A stretch of DNA of 7,339 bases from NCBI GenBank assembly GCA_016763215.1, contig JAESUF010000125.1:1-7339 (forward strand). Reading direction: 5' to 3'. This document shows positions 1 to 6,364 of this stretch, piece by piece. Positions within the stretch are counted from its first letter, which is position 1. Every line of letters starts with the position of its first letter. The position numbers and the translations under genes are program-made. The stretch is from Flavobacteriaceae bacterium (lineage in GTDB: Bacteria; Bacteroidota; Bacteroidia; Flavobacteriales; Flavobacteriaceae). Under the pieces are notes generated by a model. The model did not search any database. It worked only from the letters and a program-made list of their open reading frames with translations, and was not told where the DNA came from.

Positions 1-969
1 AAAGGAATTGTTGGGACAGTTGCTAAAACAGGAATTCCAGAGATTATATCAGATACCAGTATTGATGATCGATATATTGTTGATGATAAAAACCGATTGT
101 CAGAGATCTCTGTGCCGATTATTGCAAATGGTGAAATTATTGGAGTTATAGATTCTGAGCATACAAGCAGAAATTTCTTTACACAAGACCACTTGAAAAC
201 ATTACAAACGATTGCTAGTCTAGCTGCTACCCAACTAAAAAATGCCTTAAGTTTACAACTAAGAGAAAAAGCCGAGAGAGAAAAAGAAACTGTTTTAAAA
301 GATTTGAAAAAAAGTAATCAAGAGTTAAATGATTTTGCTCATGTTGTCTCTCATGATTTAAAATCACCTTTAAGAAGTATGAATGCGTTGGTTAACTGGT
401 TACAAGAAGATAGTAGAGCGTTTGTTACCGATGAAATTGACCAAAACTTTAATTTGTTGTTGAAACGAATTGATCGAATGGATTTATTAATTAATGGAAT
501 TTTGAGTTATGCAAGTATTGATAAAATTGAGAAAAAGGATAAAAAAATAAACCTAGAGGTTATTGTTAACGATATTGTAGATACTGTTCATATTTCTGAA
601 AGCTTTTCAATTAAAATAGTGGATAAACTACCAATTATTCATGGAGACTCTTACAAAGTAATTCAATTATTTCAAAACTTAATTAGTAATGCAATAAAGT
701 ATACAGATAAAGAAAAAGGGTTGATTCAAATTGGATGCAAAGAAAACGGTGAATTTTGGAAGTTTACTATTTCCGACAATGGAATTGGAATTGATGAAAA
801 ATATTTCAAAAAAATATTTCAGGTTTTTCAAGTGTTAGAAGAGTCGGAAGAATCAACCGGAGTTGGGTTGTCAATTGTTAAAAAAATCGTTGATTATTAC
901 GGAGGAGAAGTGTGGTTGACCTCAGAGTTAGAAAAGGGAACAACATTTTTCTTTACCTTACCTAAATGA
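1..969 (+). CDS. GAF-domain sensor histidine kinase, 5'-truncated
   Basis: This is the C-terminal 322 codons of a histidine kinase whose start lies left of the window; the frame is open from base 1, so a TTG or ATG inside it should not be taken as the start. Codons 1-80 read as the second half of a GAF sensor domain (motifs VPII, GVIDSEH). A short charged coiled coil (about 85-110) leads to the HisKA dimerisation domain with the H-box SHDLKSPL; the predicted phospho-acceptor is His118 (codon 352-354). The HATPase_c domain follows, with N-box NLISNAIKYT (Asn226, Asn230), G1 box DNGIGID (259-265), F-box FKKIF (269-273) and G2 box GVGLSIV (287-293), ending normally at FTLPK. All catalytic motifs are intact. 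The linker and H-box resemble phytochrome-like soluble kinases, and no membrane segment is visible in this part. There is no C-terminal receiver. The Hpt gene begins 1 bp after the stop, so the kinase probably feeds the downstream Hpt/LytTR pair. Its signal is unknown. Confidence 0.95.
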   Translation, partial: KGIVGTVAKTGIPEIISDTSIDDRYIVDDKNRLSEISVPIIANGEIIGVIDSEHTSRNFFTQDHLKTLQTIASLAATQLKNALSLQLREKAEREKETVLKDLKKSNQELNDFAHVVSHDLKSPLRSMNALVNWLQEDSRAFVTDEIDQNFNLLLKRIDRMDLLINGILSYASIDKIEKKDKKINLEVIVNDIVDTVHISESFSIKIVDKLPIIHGDSYKVIQLFQNLISNAIKYTDKEKGLIQIGCKENGEFWKFTISDNGIGIDEKYFKKIFQVFQVLEESEESTGVGLSIVKKIVDYYGGEVWLTSELEKGTTFFFTLPK

Positions 970-970
970 T

Positions 971-1291
971 ATGGAAAAGCCTAATTTAAGATATATTAAA
1001 GAGTTGTCGGATGGAGATCTTTCTTTTGAAAAGAAACTGATTTCTCTCTTAAAACATGAATTACCCATAGAGTTTGAAGAGTTTTTAAAAAACTTTGAAG
1101 AAAGAAATTTTATAAAAACAGCGGGGAATGTCCATAAGTTAAAACATAAAATTAGTATATTAGGGCTTACAAAAGCGTATGAAGAAGCTTCTAGATATGA
1201 AAATGATCTACGAGAGAGACAAGAAACAAAACATCATAATTCTTTTGTGAAAACTATAGAAGGAATGCTAGCATTCTTAACCCCCCTATAA
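971..1291 (+). CDS. Freestanding Hpt phosphotransfer protein
   Basis: A 106-residue protein, the usual length of a single Hpt four-helix bundle. Residues 50-66 carry the Hpt signature: an amphipathic helix with VHKLKHKISILGL, where His55 is the predicted phosphorylated residue, followed by Lys and the typical hydrophobic/Gly-Leu turn. Residues 14-45 (GDLSFEKKLISLL onward) match the preceding Hpt helix, in which an acidic and Phe-rich stretch packs on the active helix. There is no membrane segment or other domain. Hpt proteins accept phosphate from one receiver domain and pass it to another; by themselves they are not kinases. The gene sits 1 bp after the histidine kinase stop and 11 bp before the LytTR regulator, so co-transcription is very likely. 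The visible kinase lacks a fused receiver, so the intermediate receiver of a classical four-step relay is not apparent here. The 3' end contains a C6 run and then an A9 run after the stop. Confidence 0.88.
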   Translation: MEKPNLRYIKELSDGDLSFEKKLISLLKHELPIEFEEFLKNFEERNFIKTAGNVHKLKHKISILGLTKAYEEASRYENDLRERQETKHHNSFVKTIEGMLAFLTPL

Positions 1292-1302
1292 AAAAAAACA
1301 GT

Positions 1303-2007
1303 ATGAATTGCATAATCATTGATGACGATGCAGCAGCAAGATTGATAGTTTCTAAGCTATGTAATACAACTTCCGAGCTTAATTTGCTGGAGGAGTTTTC
1401 CAATGCTATTGAAGCGATAAAGTACCTTAATAGTACTGAGGTAGATGTCATTTTTTTGGATATTCATATGCCTACTTTTTCAGGGTTTGACTTTATCAAA
1501 ACCTTAAAAAATCCACCAAAAATTATTTTAATAACATCCGACAAAAACTTTGCCTTAGAAGCTTTTGAATACCCAAGCGTTGTAGATTACCTAGTAAAAC
1601 CTATTGAGCAGGGTCGTTTTGAAAAAGCAATAAGGAAATTACACAGTTTTTCTGTAGGTGAAGAGAAAGCGTTAAGTTCTAAACAAGAAGAACCTACCAA
1701 TGAGCTGTATGTGAATGTAGATAGACGATTGGTGAAAATTAATTTTTCTGAAATTACCATTATTGAAGCAAAGGGAGATTATATTAGAATTAAAACAGAC
1801 GGCAAAAGTCATATTGTACATTCTACATTAAAGAAAATAGAAGAGAAACTCCCCACAAATATTTTCTTAAAAGTACATAGATCCTATGTGATTAATTTAT
1901 CTAAAATTATTGACATAGAGGATAATAGCGTTTTAATTAAGCAAGATGTTATTCCGGTAAGTAGATCTAATCGGAGTGAATTAATGAAAAGGTTGAATTT
2001 ATTATAA
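1303..2007 (+). CDS. LytTR-family DNA-binding response regulator
   Basis: A 234-residue two-domain regulator. The receiver (1-115) has the acidic pocket Asp7-Asp8, the phospho-acceptor Asp53 in FLDIHMP, the switch Thr78 in ILITS and the conserved Lys99 in YLVKPI, so all functional residues are present. A charged linker (116-133) leads to a LytTR DNA-binding domain (135-234) with the family pattern IIEAKGDYIRI, a FLKVHRSYVIN segment and the closing IPVSRSNRSEL motif. Length and domain order match the common Bacteroidota LytR/AlgR-type regulators. Phosphorylation probably comes from the adjacent Hpt protein or directly from the upstream kinase. LytTR regulators are normally partnered with LytS/YehU-type kinases, so pairing with a HisKA kinase plus an Hpt is less common. 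Its targets are unknown; the exopolysaccharide-type genes immediately downstream are natural candidates (inference). Confidence 0.95.
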   Translation: MNCIIIDDDAAARLIVSKLCNTTSELNLLEEFSNAIEAIKYLNSTEVDVIFLDIHMPTFSGFDFIKTLKNPPKIILITSDKNFALEAFEYPSVVDYLVKPIEQGRFEKAIRKLHSFSVGEEKALSSKQEEPTNELYVNVDRRLVKINFSEITIIEAKGDYIRIKTDGKSHIVHSTLKKIEEKLPTNIFLKVHRSYVINLSKIIDIEDNSVLIKQDVIPVSRSNRSELMKRLNLL

Positions 2008-2103
2008 CCTTCTGTCGTACTCAATTTACACATTAACTACATTTTTTTCCCCTTAAACGATTAATTACAACTTGTTGGTTCGGTCCTAGCTAATTTTACA
2101 GCT

Positions 2104-3639
2104 ATGAAAACCAACGTATCGCTTATCTGCCTTTTCCTATTGGTTGCCCAAAACTTTTTTGGTCAGTCCTTATCTGAATTGGTAAAAGAAGCTGAGGCGC
2201 TTTTTGAAAAAACGAGGCCTCATTTAAAATTCACAAAGGTTTCATCATTTAATACGAGTATTCATTTCTATAAAGAGATTGATACATTTAAAAACAGCAA
2301 CCTTTTACAAACAGAATTAAAGCAGTTAGAATCTCAAGAGTATTCCAAAGATTTAGGATTCGTGTTTAAGGCAAATGCCAATTATAACTTTAGAAATAGT
2401 TTTGATGAGGAAATAAACAACTTCACTACTGCTAGAATAAGGGCAGAAGTTGAATGGAATATTTTAAAATCTGGATTCAGCTATAATAGGGCTAAATCTA
2501 AAAGATTGATAAATGAAATGAAGATGCTTCAAAACGATCAAGTTCAATCTGAACGAGAATTGATGAGAAGGCAGTTTAGAATTGATTATACCTATGTAAT
2601 CAATAAAGAGACCCTACTTCATTTTAAAAATTTTTTAGCTTTCGAAAACGAATATTTCGACTTTTTAAATAAACTATACTATCAAAAATATAGTCAGAGA
2701 GAAAAGCTACTTAAATCTAGTCAACAAATTAATGTGTTAAAAAATCAGATTGAAGTTCTACAAAAGCAAAATAATCTTTTAAGAGATAGTGTTAGTATAA
2801 AATACAAGGATGTAACCTATTTTCCATTTTTAAAATTGAAGATAGATTCTTTATCATTTCACCATTCTCAGGAAAACTTAGAATTACAAAAAGAGAATAT
2901 ATACCTACAGCATAAAGCCGTTAATGATTTAAATTTTTCTTTCTATGTGCAAGAAAGCTTCAATTACTTTAAAAATGGATACAGATTTATACCTTCAGTA
3001 GGAATTCGATTCAGAGCTCCAATTCGATTCAATCACCGAAAGGAAATAATTAGTACCAAAGTTCGAATTCTTACTGCCCAAAATATCGATAAGTCTGTTG
3101 GAAAATACAACAGAATAATTACGTTAACCAGTGGATATAATGAAAAATTGAAGGATGTTCAGAATCAATATAAAAGCTGGGGATGCATTGAAGAGAGAAT
3201 CCGTGTTTTATCAGTGTTGAAATTAGAATTAAATAATGCTGAAACTGGAGTGTTGCTTTTAGGCTTGCTTGAAGAAGAGTTTTGGGTATTAGAAAATATG
3301 CTACAGCTAAAAAGACAATTATATACAATAGTATCGCATCTGTTTGAGGTAACAGAAAAGAAACAACTCGAAAATTTGATCACCCCTATAAACCTTTTAG
3401 AAACTCGAACCCAAAAAGCGTTTGCAATCAGAATCAATTCAAAGTACTCAATTGATTTTCAAATAGCATTCTTAAAAGCAAAAGGATGTACAGAATTGGA
3501 AGTTTTAGAAAATGATATTGAGACTCAGAAAGTGCTAAAAAGTTCAAAAATACCGTATCGGAAAGTGAAAAAGTTTAAGAATGAGTTAGTTGAATTGGCA
3601 ATTCATAATGAGTTAAATCAACTAAATGAAAAGTCATGA
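2104..3639 (+). CDS. TolC-family outer membrane efflux protein with C-terminal extension
   Basis: A 511-residue exported protein. Residues 1-21 form a signal peptide (Lys3, hydrophobic core LICLFLLVA, probable cleavage after FFGQ). The mature chain has the TolC two-repeat plan: long amphipathic helices, a beta-hairpin region in the first half (86-96 and 109-119, ending in WNILKSGF) and a matching one in the second half (about 277-307, SFYVQESFNYF and PSVGIRFRAPI). Each is followed by long coiled-coil helices (125-275 and 308-430). TolC proteins trimerise into a channel spanning the outer membrane and periplasm and dock onto a HlyD-type adaptor; such an adaptor gene overlaps this one by 4 bp. 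Residues about 434-511 are extra: a lysine-rich, apparently alpha/beta segment after the last helix that ordinary TolC proteins lack. The 96 bp upstream contain no clear promoter or Shine-Dalgarno sequence; the ATG at 2104 is chosen because it gives a complete signal peptide. No ABC or RND pump gene is present in the window, so drug efflux is not the leading interpretation. Family assignment is structural pattern recognition, moderately sure. Confidence 0.8.
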   Translation: MKTNVSLICLFLLVAQNFFGQSLSELVKEAEALFEKTRPHLKFTKVSSFNTSIHFYKEIDTFKNSNLLQTELKQLESQEYSKDLGFVFKANANYNFRNSFDEEINNFTTARIRAEVEWNILKSGFSYNRAKSKRLINEMKMLQNDQVQSERELMRRQFRIDYTYVINKETLLHFKNFLAFENEYFDFLNKLYYQKYSQREKLLKSSQQINVLKNQIEVLQKQNNLLRDSVSIKYKDVTYFPFLKLKIDSLSFHHSQENLELQKENIYLQHKAVNDLNFSFYVQESFNYFKNGYRFIPSVGIRFRAPIRFNHRKEIISTKVRILTAQNIDKSVGKYNRIITLTSGYNEKLKDVQNQYKSWGCIEERIRVLSVLKLELNNAETGVLLLGLLEEEFWVLENMLQLKRQLYTIVSHLFEVTEKKQLENLITPINLLETRTQKAFAIRINSKYSIDFQIAFLKAKGCTELEVLENDIETQKVLKSSKIPYRKVKKFKNELVELAIHNELNQLNEKS

Positions 3640-4658
3640 AAAAATTCACCTATACAAAAGACACCGCAGTTATTAGAACTCTGAAAGAGCCGGAAATTAA
3701 AAAGAAGAAATTAAATTTAGATCGAATTCTATATATCTTAATCATTATAACATTGTTGTTTTGGCTTGGAAGTTTTCTTTATCAGAAGACCGTTTGGGTT
3801 GAGGGAAATGGACAAGTATTAATGGAGAAAGTAGATGTGAATTTCACAAATGATATTCGTGTAAAAGAAATATTTATTGGAGAAGGAGATACTGTAACTG
3901 TTGGAGAAAATTTATTCAATTACTTTCAGGACGATTTTGATAGTGATGCTTCAATTGTATTAAAAAATCTAGACAAAAAAGAACGATCAAATAGAGCTCT
4001 TCAAGAACTCTTAAAAGATATTTTGAAGAAAAGAATTCAATTAAAAAACCTAAAGAAGAGGTTTTCACTTTTAGTAGCGCAAGAGGGAAGAATAATGAAG
4101 CTAGTTTTATTAGATGTCTACACTAGAAACAAATTAGATGAAGTGATTTCTCAAAAACCGTTGATACAGAATCAAATAGATCTCTTTAAAAGTGAACTGT
4201 ACTTTTTAAGACAACAAAAGAAAGTAATGAAGGACCTAGGGAATAATTCTTTCTACACGGGGGGAGTGAATTACAGGAATACGTATACGTCTCCAATAAA
4301 GGGAGTCATTGGTCAAATACTAATAAATAGTGAAGAGTCTTGTTATAAATCAGAAAATGTAATGACCATTCACAACATAGAAAAAGTATTTATTATGGCT
4401 TATTTTAATTTGAAAGATTTGGCGAGAGTAAAAAAAGGAAGTGTGGTTAGAATAGAATTCCCAGATAAGACGGTCTCTAAAGGAATTATTAATAAGCTAT
4501 ACATCTCAACCTACAAGGCTCCGTCAGAGTTTCAAAAGAAATATGAACCTACAGAACGTAATATTTTAGCAGAAATCGTCCCTTTGTATAAAGAACAAAT
4601 CTCAGATTGGGGGAAGTTTTATAAACTATCTCTAAAAGTTAAGATTGGGAAGTTCTAA
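3636..4658 (+). CDS. HlyD-type periplasmic adaptor (membrane fusion protein)
   Basis: A 340-residue inner-membrane-anchored adaptor. A basic cytoplasmic N-terminus (1-28) precedes one membrane helix at about 30-49 (ILYILIIITLLFWLGSFLY). Next comes the first half of a biotinyl-lipoyl-like domain (53-97: VEGNGQVL, then VKEIFIGEGDTVTVGENLF). A coiled-coil hairpin rich in Lys, Leu and Glu spans about 103-200. The second half of the lipoyl-like domain, YTSPIKGVIGQI (217-228), leads to a beta-barrel portion with the family-typical FIMAYFNLKDLARVKKGSVVRIEF (252-275). This order is the HlyD/EmrA plan. The start ATG overlaps the TGA of the TolC gene (ATGA), indicating translational coupling and a matched channel/adaptor pair. 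No ABC exporter or MFS pump is encoded nearby; instead a GT2 polymerase lies downstream, which suggests a role comparable to Alg44-type proteins in polysaccharide export (inference). Confidence 0.85.
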   Translation: MKKFTYTKDTAVIRTLKEPEIKKKKLNLDRILYILIIITLLFWLGSFLYQKTVWVEGNGQVLMEKVDVNFTNDIRVKEIFIGEGDTVTVGENLFNYFQDDFDSDASIVLKNLDKKERSNRALQELLKDILKKRIQLKNLKKRFSLLVAQEGRIMKLVLLDVYTRNKLDEVISQKPLIQNQIDLFKSELYFLRQQKKVMKDLGNNSFYTGGVNYRNTYTSPIKGVIGQILINSEESCYKSENVMTIHNIEKVFIMAYFNLKDLARVKKGSVVRIEFPDKTVSKGIINKLYISTYKAPSEFQKKYEPTERNILAEIVPLYKEQISDWGKFYKLSLKVKIGKF

Positions 4659-4668
4659 CTACCAGCAG

Positions 4669-4698
4669 AACCTTCAAGCTCGATACTTGGAGGTTTTT
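4669..4698 (+). terminator. Rho-independent terminator after the adaptor gene
   Basis: A 10-bp stem is formed by AACCTTCAAG (4669-4678) and CTTGGAGGTT (4686-4695), complementary except for one T-G wobble, with a 7-base loop CTCGATA. The stem runs directly into a T tract (4694-4698). It lies 10 bp after the adaptor stop codon, the usual place for a transcript end, and implies that the TolC-adaptor transcript ends here at least in part. Confidence 0.78.
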
Positions 4699-4724
4699 CG
4701 TTCAATGGAGCAAGAAAACCACTC

Positions 4725-4769
4725 GTCTAAACTTCTTTTCGTTTTAACTACAAAAGAAAAACGATAGAC
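4725..4769 (+). repeat. Imperfect AT-rich inverted repeat
   Basis: An outer stem GTCTA (4725-4729) / TAGAC (4765-4769) encloses an inner stem TTCTTTT (4733-4739) / AAAAGAA (4752-4758). An alternative inner pairing TCGTTTT (4739-4745) / AAAACGA (4758-4764) competes with it. It could be a weak second terminator backing the one 27 bp upstream, or a leader hairpin. The AT-rich composition makes chance pairing a real possibility. Confidence 0.35.
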
Positions 4770-4952
4770 TAATAAATAAGCCAACTCTCAAGAACACAGG
4801 TAACTTAGCAATATTATTTAAAATACAGGTTCGTCATAAAAATCAAATACCATGAGTTTAAGGCAGTTCAAAAAAGAAAATTTAAGAAGTAACTCAATTT
4901 TCAAAATTGATTTAGAAGAAAGATAAATTCTCGAAAAGATAGAGACCATTAT

Positions 4953-4967
4953 AGTTGTTAAACAACT
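4953..4967. promoter_or_regulatory. 15-bp palindrome upstream of the TackOD1 gene, possible operator
   Basis: AGTTGTT-A-AACAACT is a perfect 7-bp dyad around a single central base, ending 17 bp before the ATG at 4985. A single central base suits a site for a dimeric DNA-binding protein better than an RNA hairpin, although a 5-bp stem with a 5-base loop could also form. TTATA (4949-4953) and TATAA (4971-4975) flank it as a second, slightly offset inverted pair. The binding protein is unknown; LytTR regulators usually prefer direct repeats, so the upstream regulator is not an obvious match. Confidence 0.35.
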
Positions 4968-4984
4968 GGTTATAAAAGAGACCC

Positions 4985-6364
4985 ATGTTAAACTTAGTAA
5001 AACATACCAATAATTCTAGAAAGATTATCCAAGATGGATATTCTTTGTTACTGCTGTCTCACGAAAGTGAATTGATGAATGAAGACCTTACCCTCTTGGA
5101 TGGTTTTATTATTGATACGGGTTCTCAAGTTCATGCAAAAGAAATTATCACTCAAATAAGAACCTATCAGAACTTGAAAGTTAGTTTGCTGCCACTCTTT
5201 GTAAATAGTATTTATCAATTACCAAAAGAGTTAATGATTCACTGTGATGGGCCCGTTGAATTGAGGTTGATGAGTTCATATATCCAAAGAGTAATAACCA
5301 TTACAAATAGAGTGCGAGCTGTAGAAGAACCAAAACTGTTATCAAATGATGTACTGATTCAATACAAAACATTGACTTATATCTATTCGAGAAATATAAA
5401 GTTAACACCACGTCCATTAAGAAGTAGCATGATTGGCTACGAATTCCCATTTATTTCATTGTTTTATAAAAAAACTGAAGCAATTTCTATGCTAATTAAT
5501 TTGCAAAGAGCAACAGAAAAAAACTACTTGTCTTTTCAGTTACAAGATTATATACACTTATGTAAAAGTTGTTCTGGTAATTATTTAAATTTTAGGGAAA
5601 GTTGTCCAAAATGTAATTCTATAAATATTGATGCAAATGATATGCTTCATCATTTTGTGTGCGCACATGTAGCGCCCAAAAAAGATTTTAAAAAAGGAGA
5701 CAATTTAGAGTGTCCAAAATGCGACAAACAGCTAAGGCATATTGGCGTTGATTATGATAAACCATCAATAATTTATTCCTGTAATTTCTGTAGTCATGAG
5801 TTTCAGAATCCCAAAATGTTATCACTTTGTTTGGATTGTAATACAGAAAATCAATTGGAAGAATTGATCCAAAAGTCAATAGGGAACTATAGCATTACAC
5901 AGAAAGGGGAAAGCTTGTTATTTCAAAAAAACAGTTTACTTCAACAGAGCAATAGCGATGCAATAAGTATTGGAAATATGAGCTTACGTTTATTCAAAAT
6001 AATTTTGAATCAAGAAATTAAAAGGATAAAGACGACTCAAGGGAATAGCTTTTTTGCATCCATAAAGTTTCAAAATAGTCAATTACAGCTATTAAACGAA
6101 GCAGCGAAAAAAGGATTAATGACTGAGGTTGGAGAAATTATCAAATCGTACTTAAAAGAGTCGGATATTTTATCAGTTGAAAGGTTTAATAGTTATTATT
6201 TGTTACTAACTGAAACTAAAGAGAATCAATTAGATAGGTTGGAATTTATAACGTATAATTTATCGAAATTATTAACAGATAATTTGGCAAAAGCAAAACA
6301 ACAAATAGAAGTTGAAGTACATCAAGTTAAAGAAACAGATACTCTGCAAACGTATTTTTCATGA
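4985..6364 (+). CDS. TackOD1-domain zinc-ribbon signalling protein with degenerate GGDEF-like C-terminus
   Basis: A 459-residue cytoplasmic protein with no signal peptide or membrane helix. Three parts are visible. Residues 17-112 alternate beta and alpha segments (LLLLSH, DGFIIDTGS, VSLLPLFV, RVITITNRV), like a degenerate receiver. Residues about 120-300 match the TackOD1 (thaumarchaeal output domain 1) pattern: CxxC pairs at 193/196, 207/210, 243/246, 266/269 and 282/285, a HHFVC motif at 222-226, and the diagnostic LRHIGVDYDKPS at 250-261. This arrangement probably binds two or more zinc ions. Residues about 332-445 follow a GGDEF fold (LNQEIKRIK, then LKESDILSVERFNSYYLLLTET), but RFNSYY stands where the GGDEF signature should be, so cyclase activity is unlikely. 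The final codon overlaps the GT2 start (ATGA), so the protein is probably made in step with the polymerase and may regulate it. A weak purine stretch, AAAAGAGA, precedes the ATG. The TackOD1 call is from memory of the family motif; the flanking domain calls are inference. Confidence 0.8.
   Translation: MLNLVKHTNNSRKIIQDGYSLLLLSHESELMNEDLTLLDGFIIDTGSQVHAKEIITQIRTYQNLKVSLLPLFVNSIYQLPKELMIHCDGPVELRLMSSYIQRVITITNRVRAVEEPKLLSNDVLIQYKTLTYIYSRNIKLTPRPLRSSMIGYEFPFISLFYKKTEAISMLINLQRATEKNYLSFQLQDYIHLCKSCSGNYLNFRESCPKCNSINIDANDMLHHFVCAHVAPKKDFKKGDNLECPKCDKQLRHIGVDYDKPSIIYSCNFCSHEFQNPKMLSLCLDCNTENQLEELIQKSIGNYSITQKGESLLFQKNSLLQQSNSDAISIGNMSLRLFKIILNQEIKRIKTTQGNSFFASIKFQNSQLQLLNEAAKKGLMTEVGEIIKSYLKESDILSVERFNSYYLLLTETKENQLDRLEFITYNLSKLLTDNLAKAKQQIEVEVHQVKETDTLQTYFS

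Larger units (their letters stand above)
4659..4984 (+). other. 326-bp non-coding gap between adaptor and TackOD1 genes
   Basis: I see no convincing protein gene here on either strand. In order it holds an intrinsic terminator close to the adaptor stop, an AT-rich imperfect hairpin (4725-4769), a 24-codon ATG reading frame (4852-4926) that has no visible support, and a 15-bp palindrome (4953-4967) ending 17 bp before the next start codon. The Bacteroidota promoter pattern TTG / TAnnTTTG is not found with good spacing. The position implies that the TackOD1-GT2 pair has its own promoter and leader within this stretch. Confidence 0.7.

Noticed and set aside
1989..2011. Inverted repeat AAGGTT/AACCTT spanning the stop codon of the LytTR gene, considered as a terminator.
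   Set aside because: The stem is only 6 bp with an 11-base loop, and no T tract follows directly; the nearest T run is about 30 bp later.
2069..2080. AACTTGTTGGTT upstream of TolC as a shared regulator site with the palindrome at 4953-4967.
   Set aside because: Similarity is limited to short TTGTT/GGTT words in AT-rich sequence and the first site is not palindromic; a shared operator cannot be supported.
2038..2098. TACATTTT (2038-2045) and TAATTTTA (2091-2098) as Bacteroidota -7 elements (TAnnTTTG) for the TolC gene.
   Set aside because: Each has one mismatch. The first has no TTG at the -33 distance, and the second would place the transcription start at the ATG itself. Such near matches are common in AT-rich DNA.
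3119..3437. Minus-strand open frames within the TolC gene.
   Set aside because: They lie wholly inside a well-supported coding region with signal peptide and family pattern; the translations show no domain and look like shadow frames.
4852..4926. A 24-codon ATG frame (begins MSLRQFKK, ends LEER) in the gap before the TackOD1 gene.
   Set aside because: Too short to judge, with no clear ribosome binding site or recognisable motif. Its MSLRxFK start resembles residues 332-338 of the TackOD1 protein, but the match is only a few residues and probably chance.
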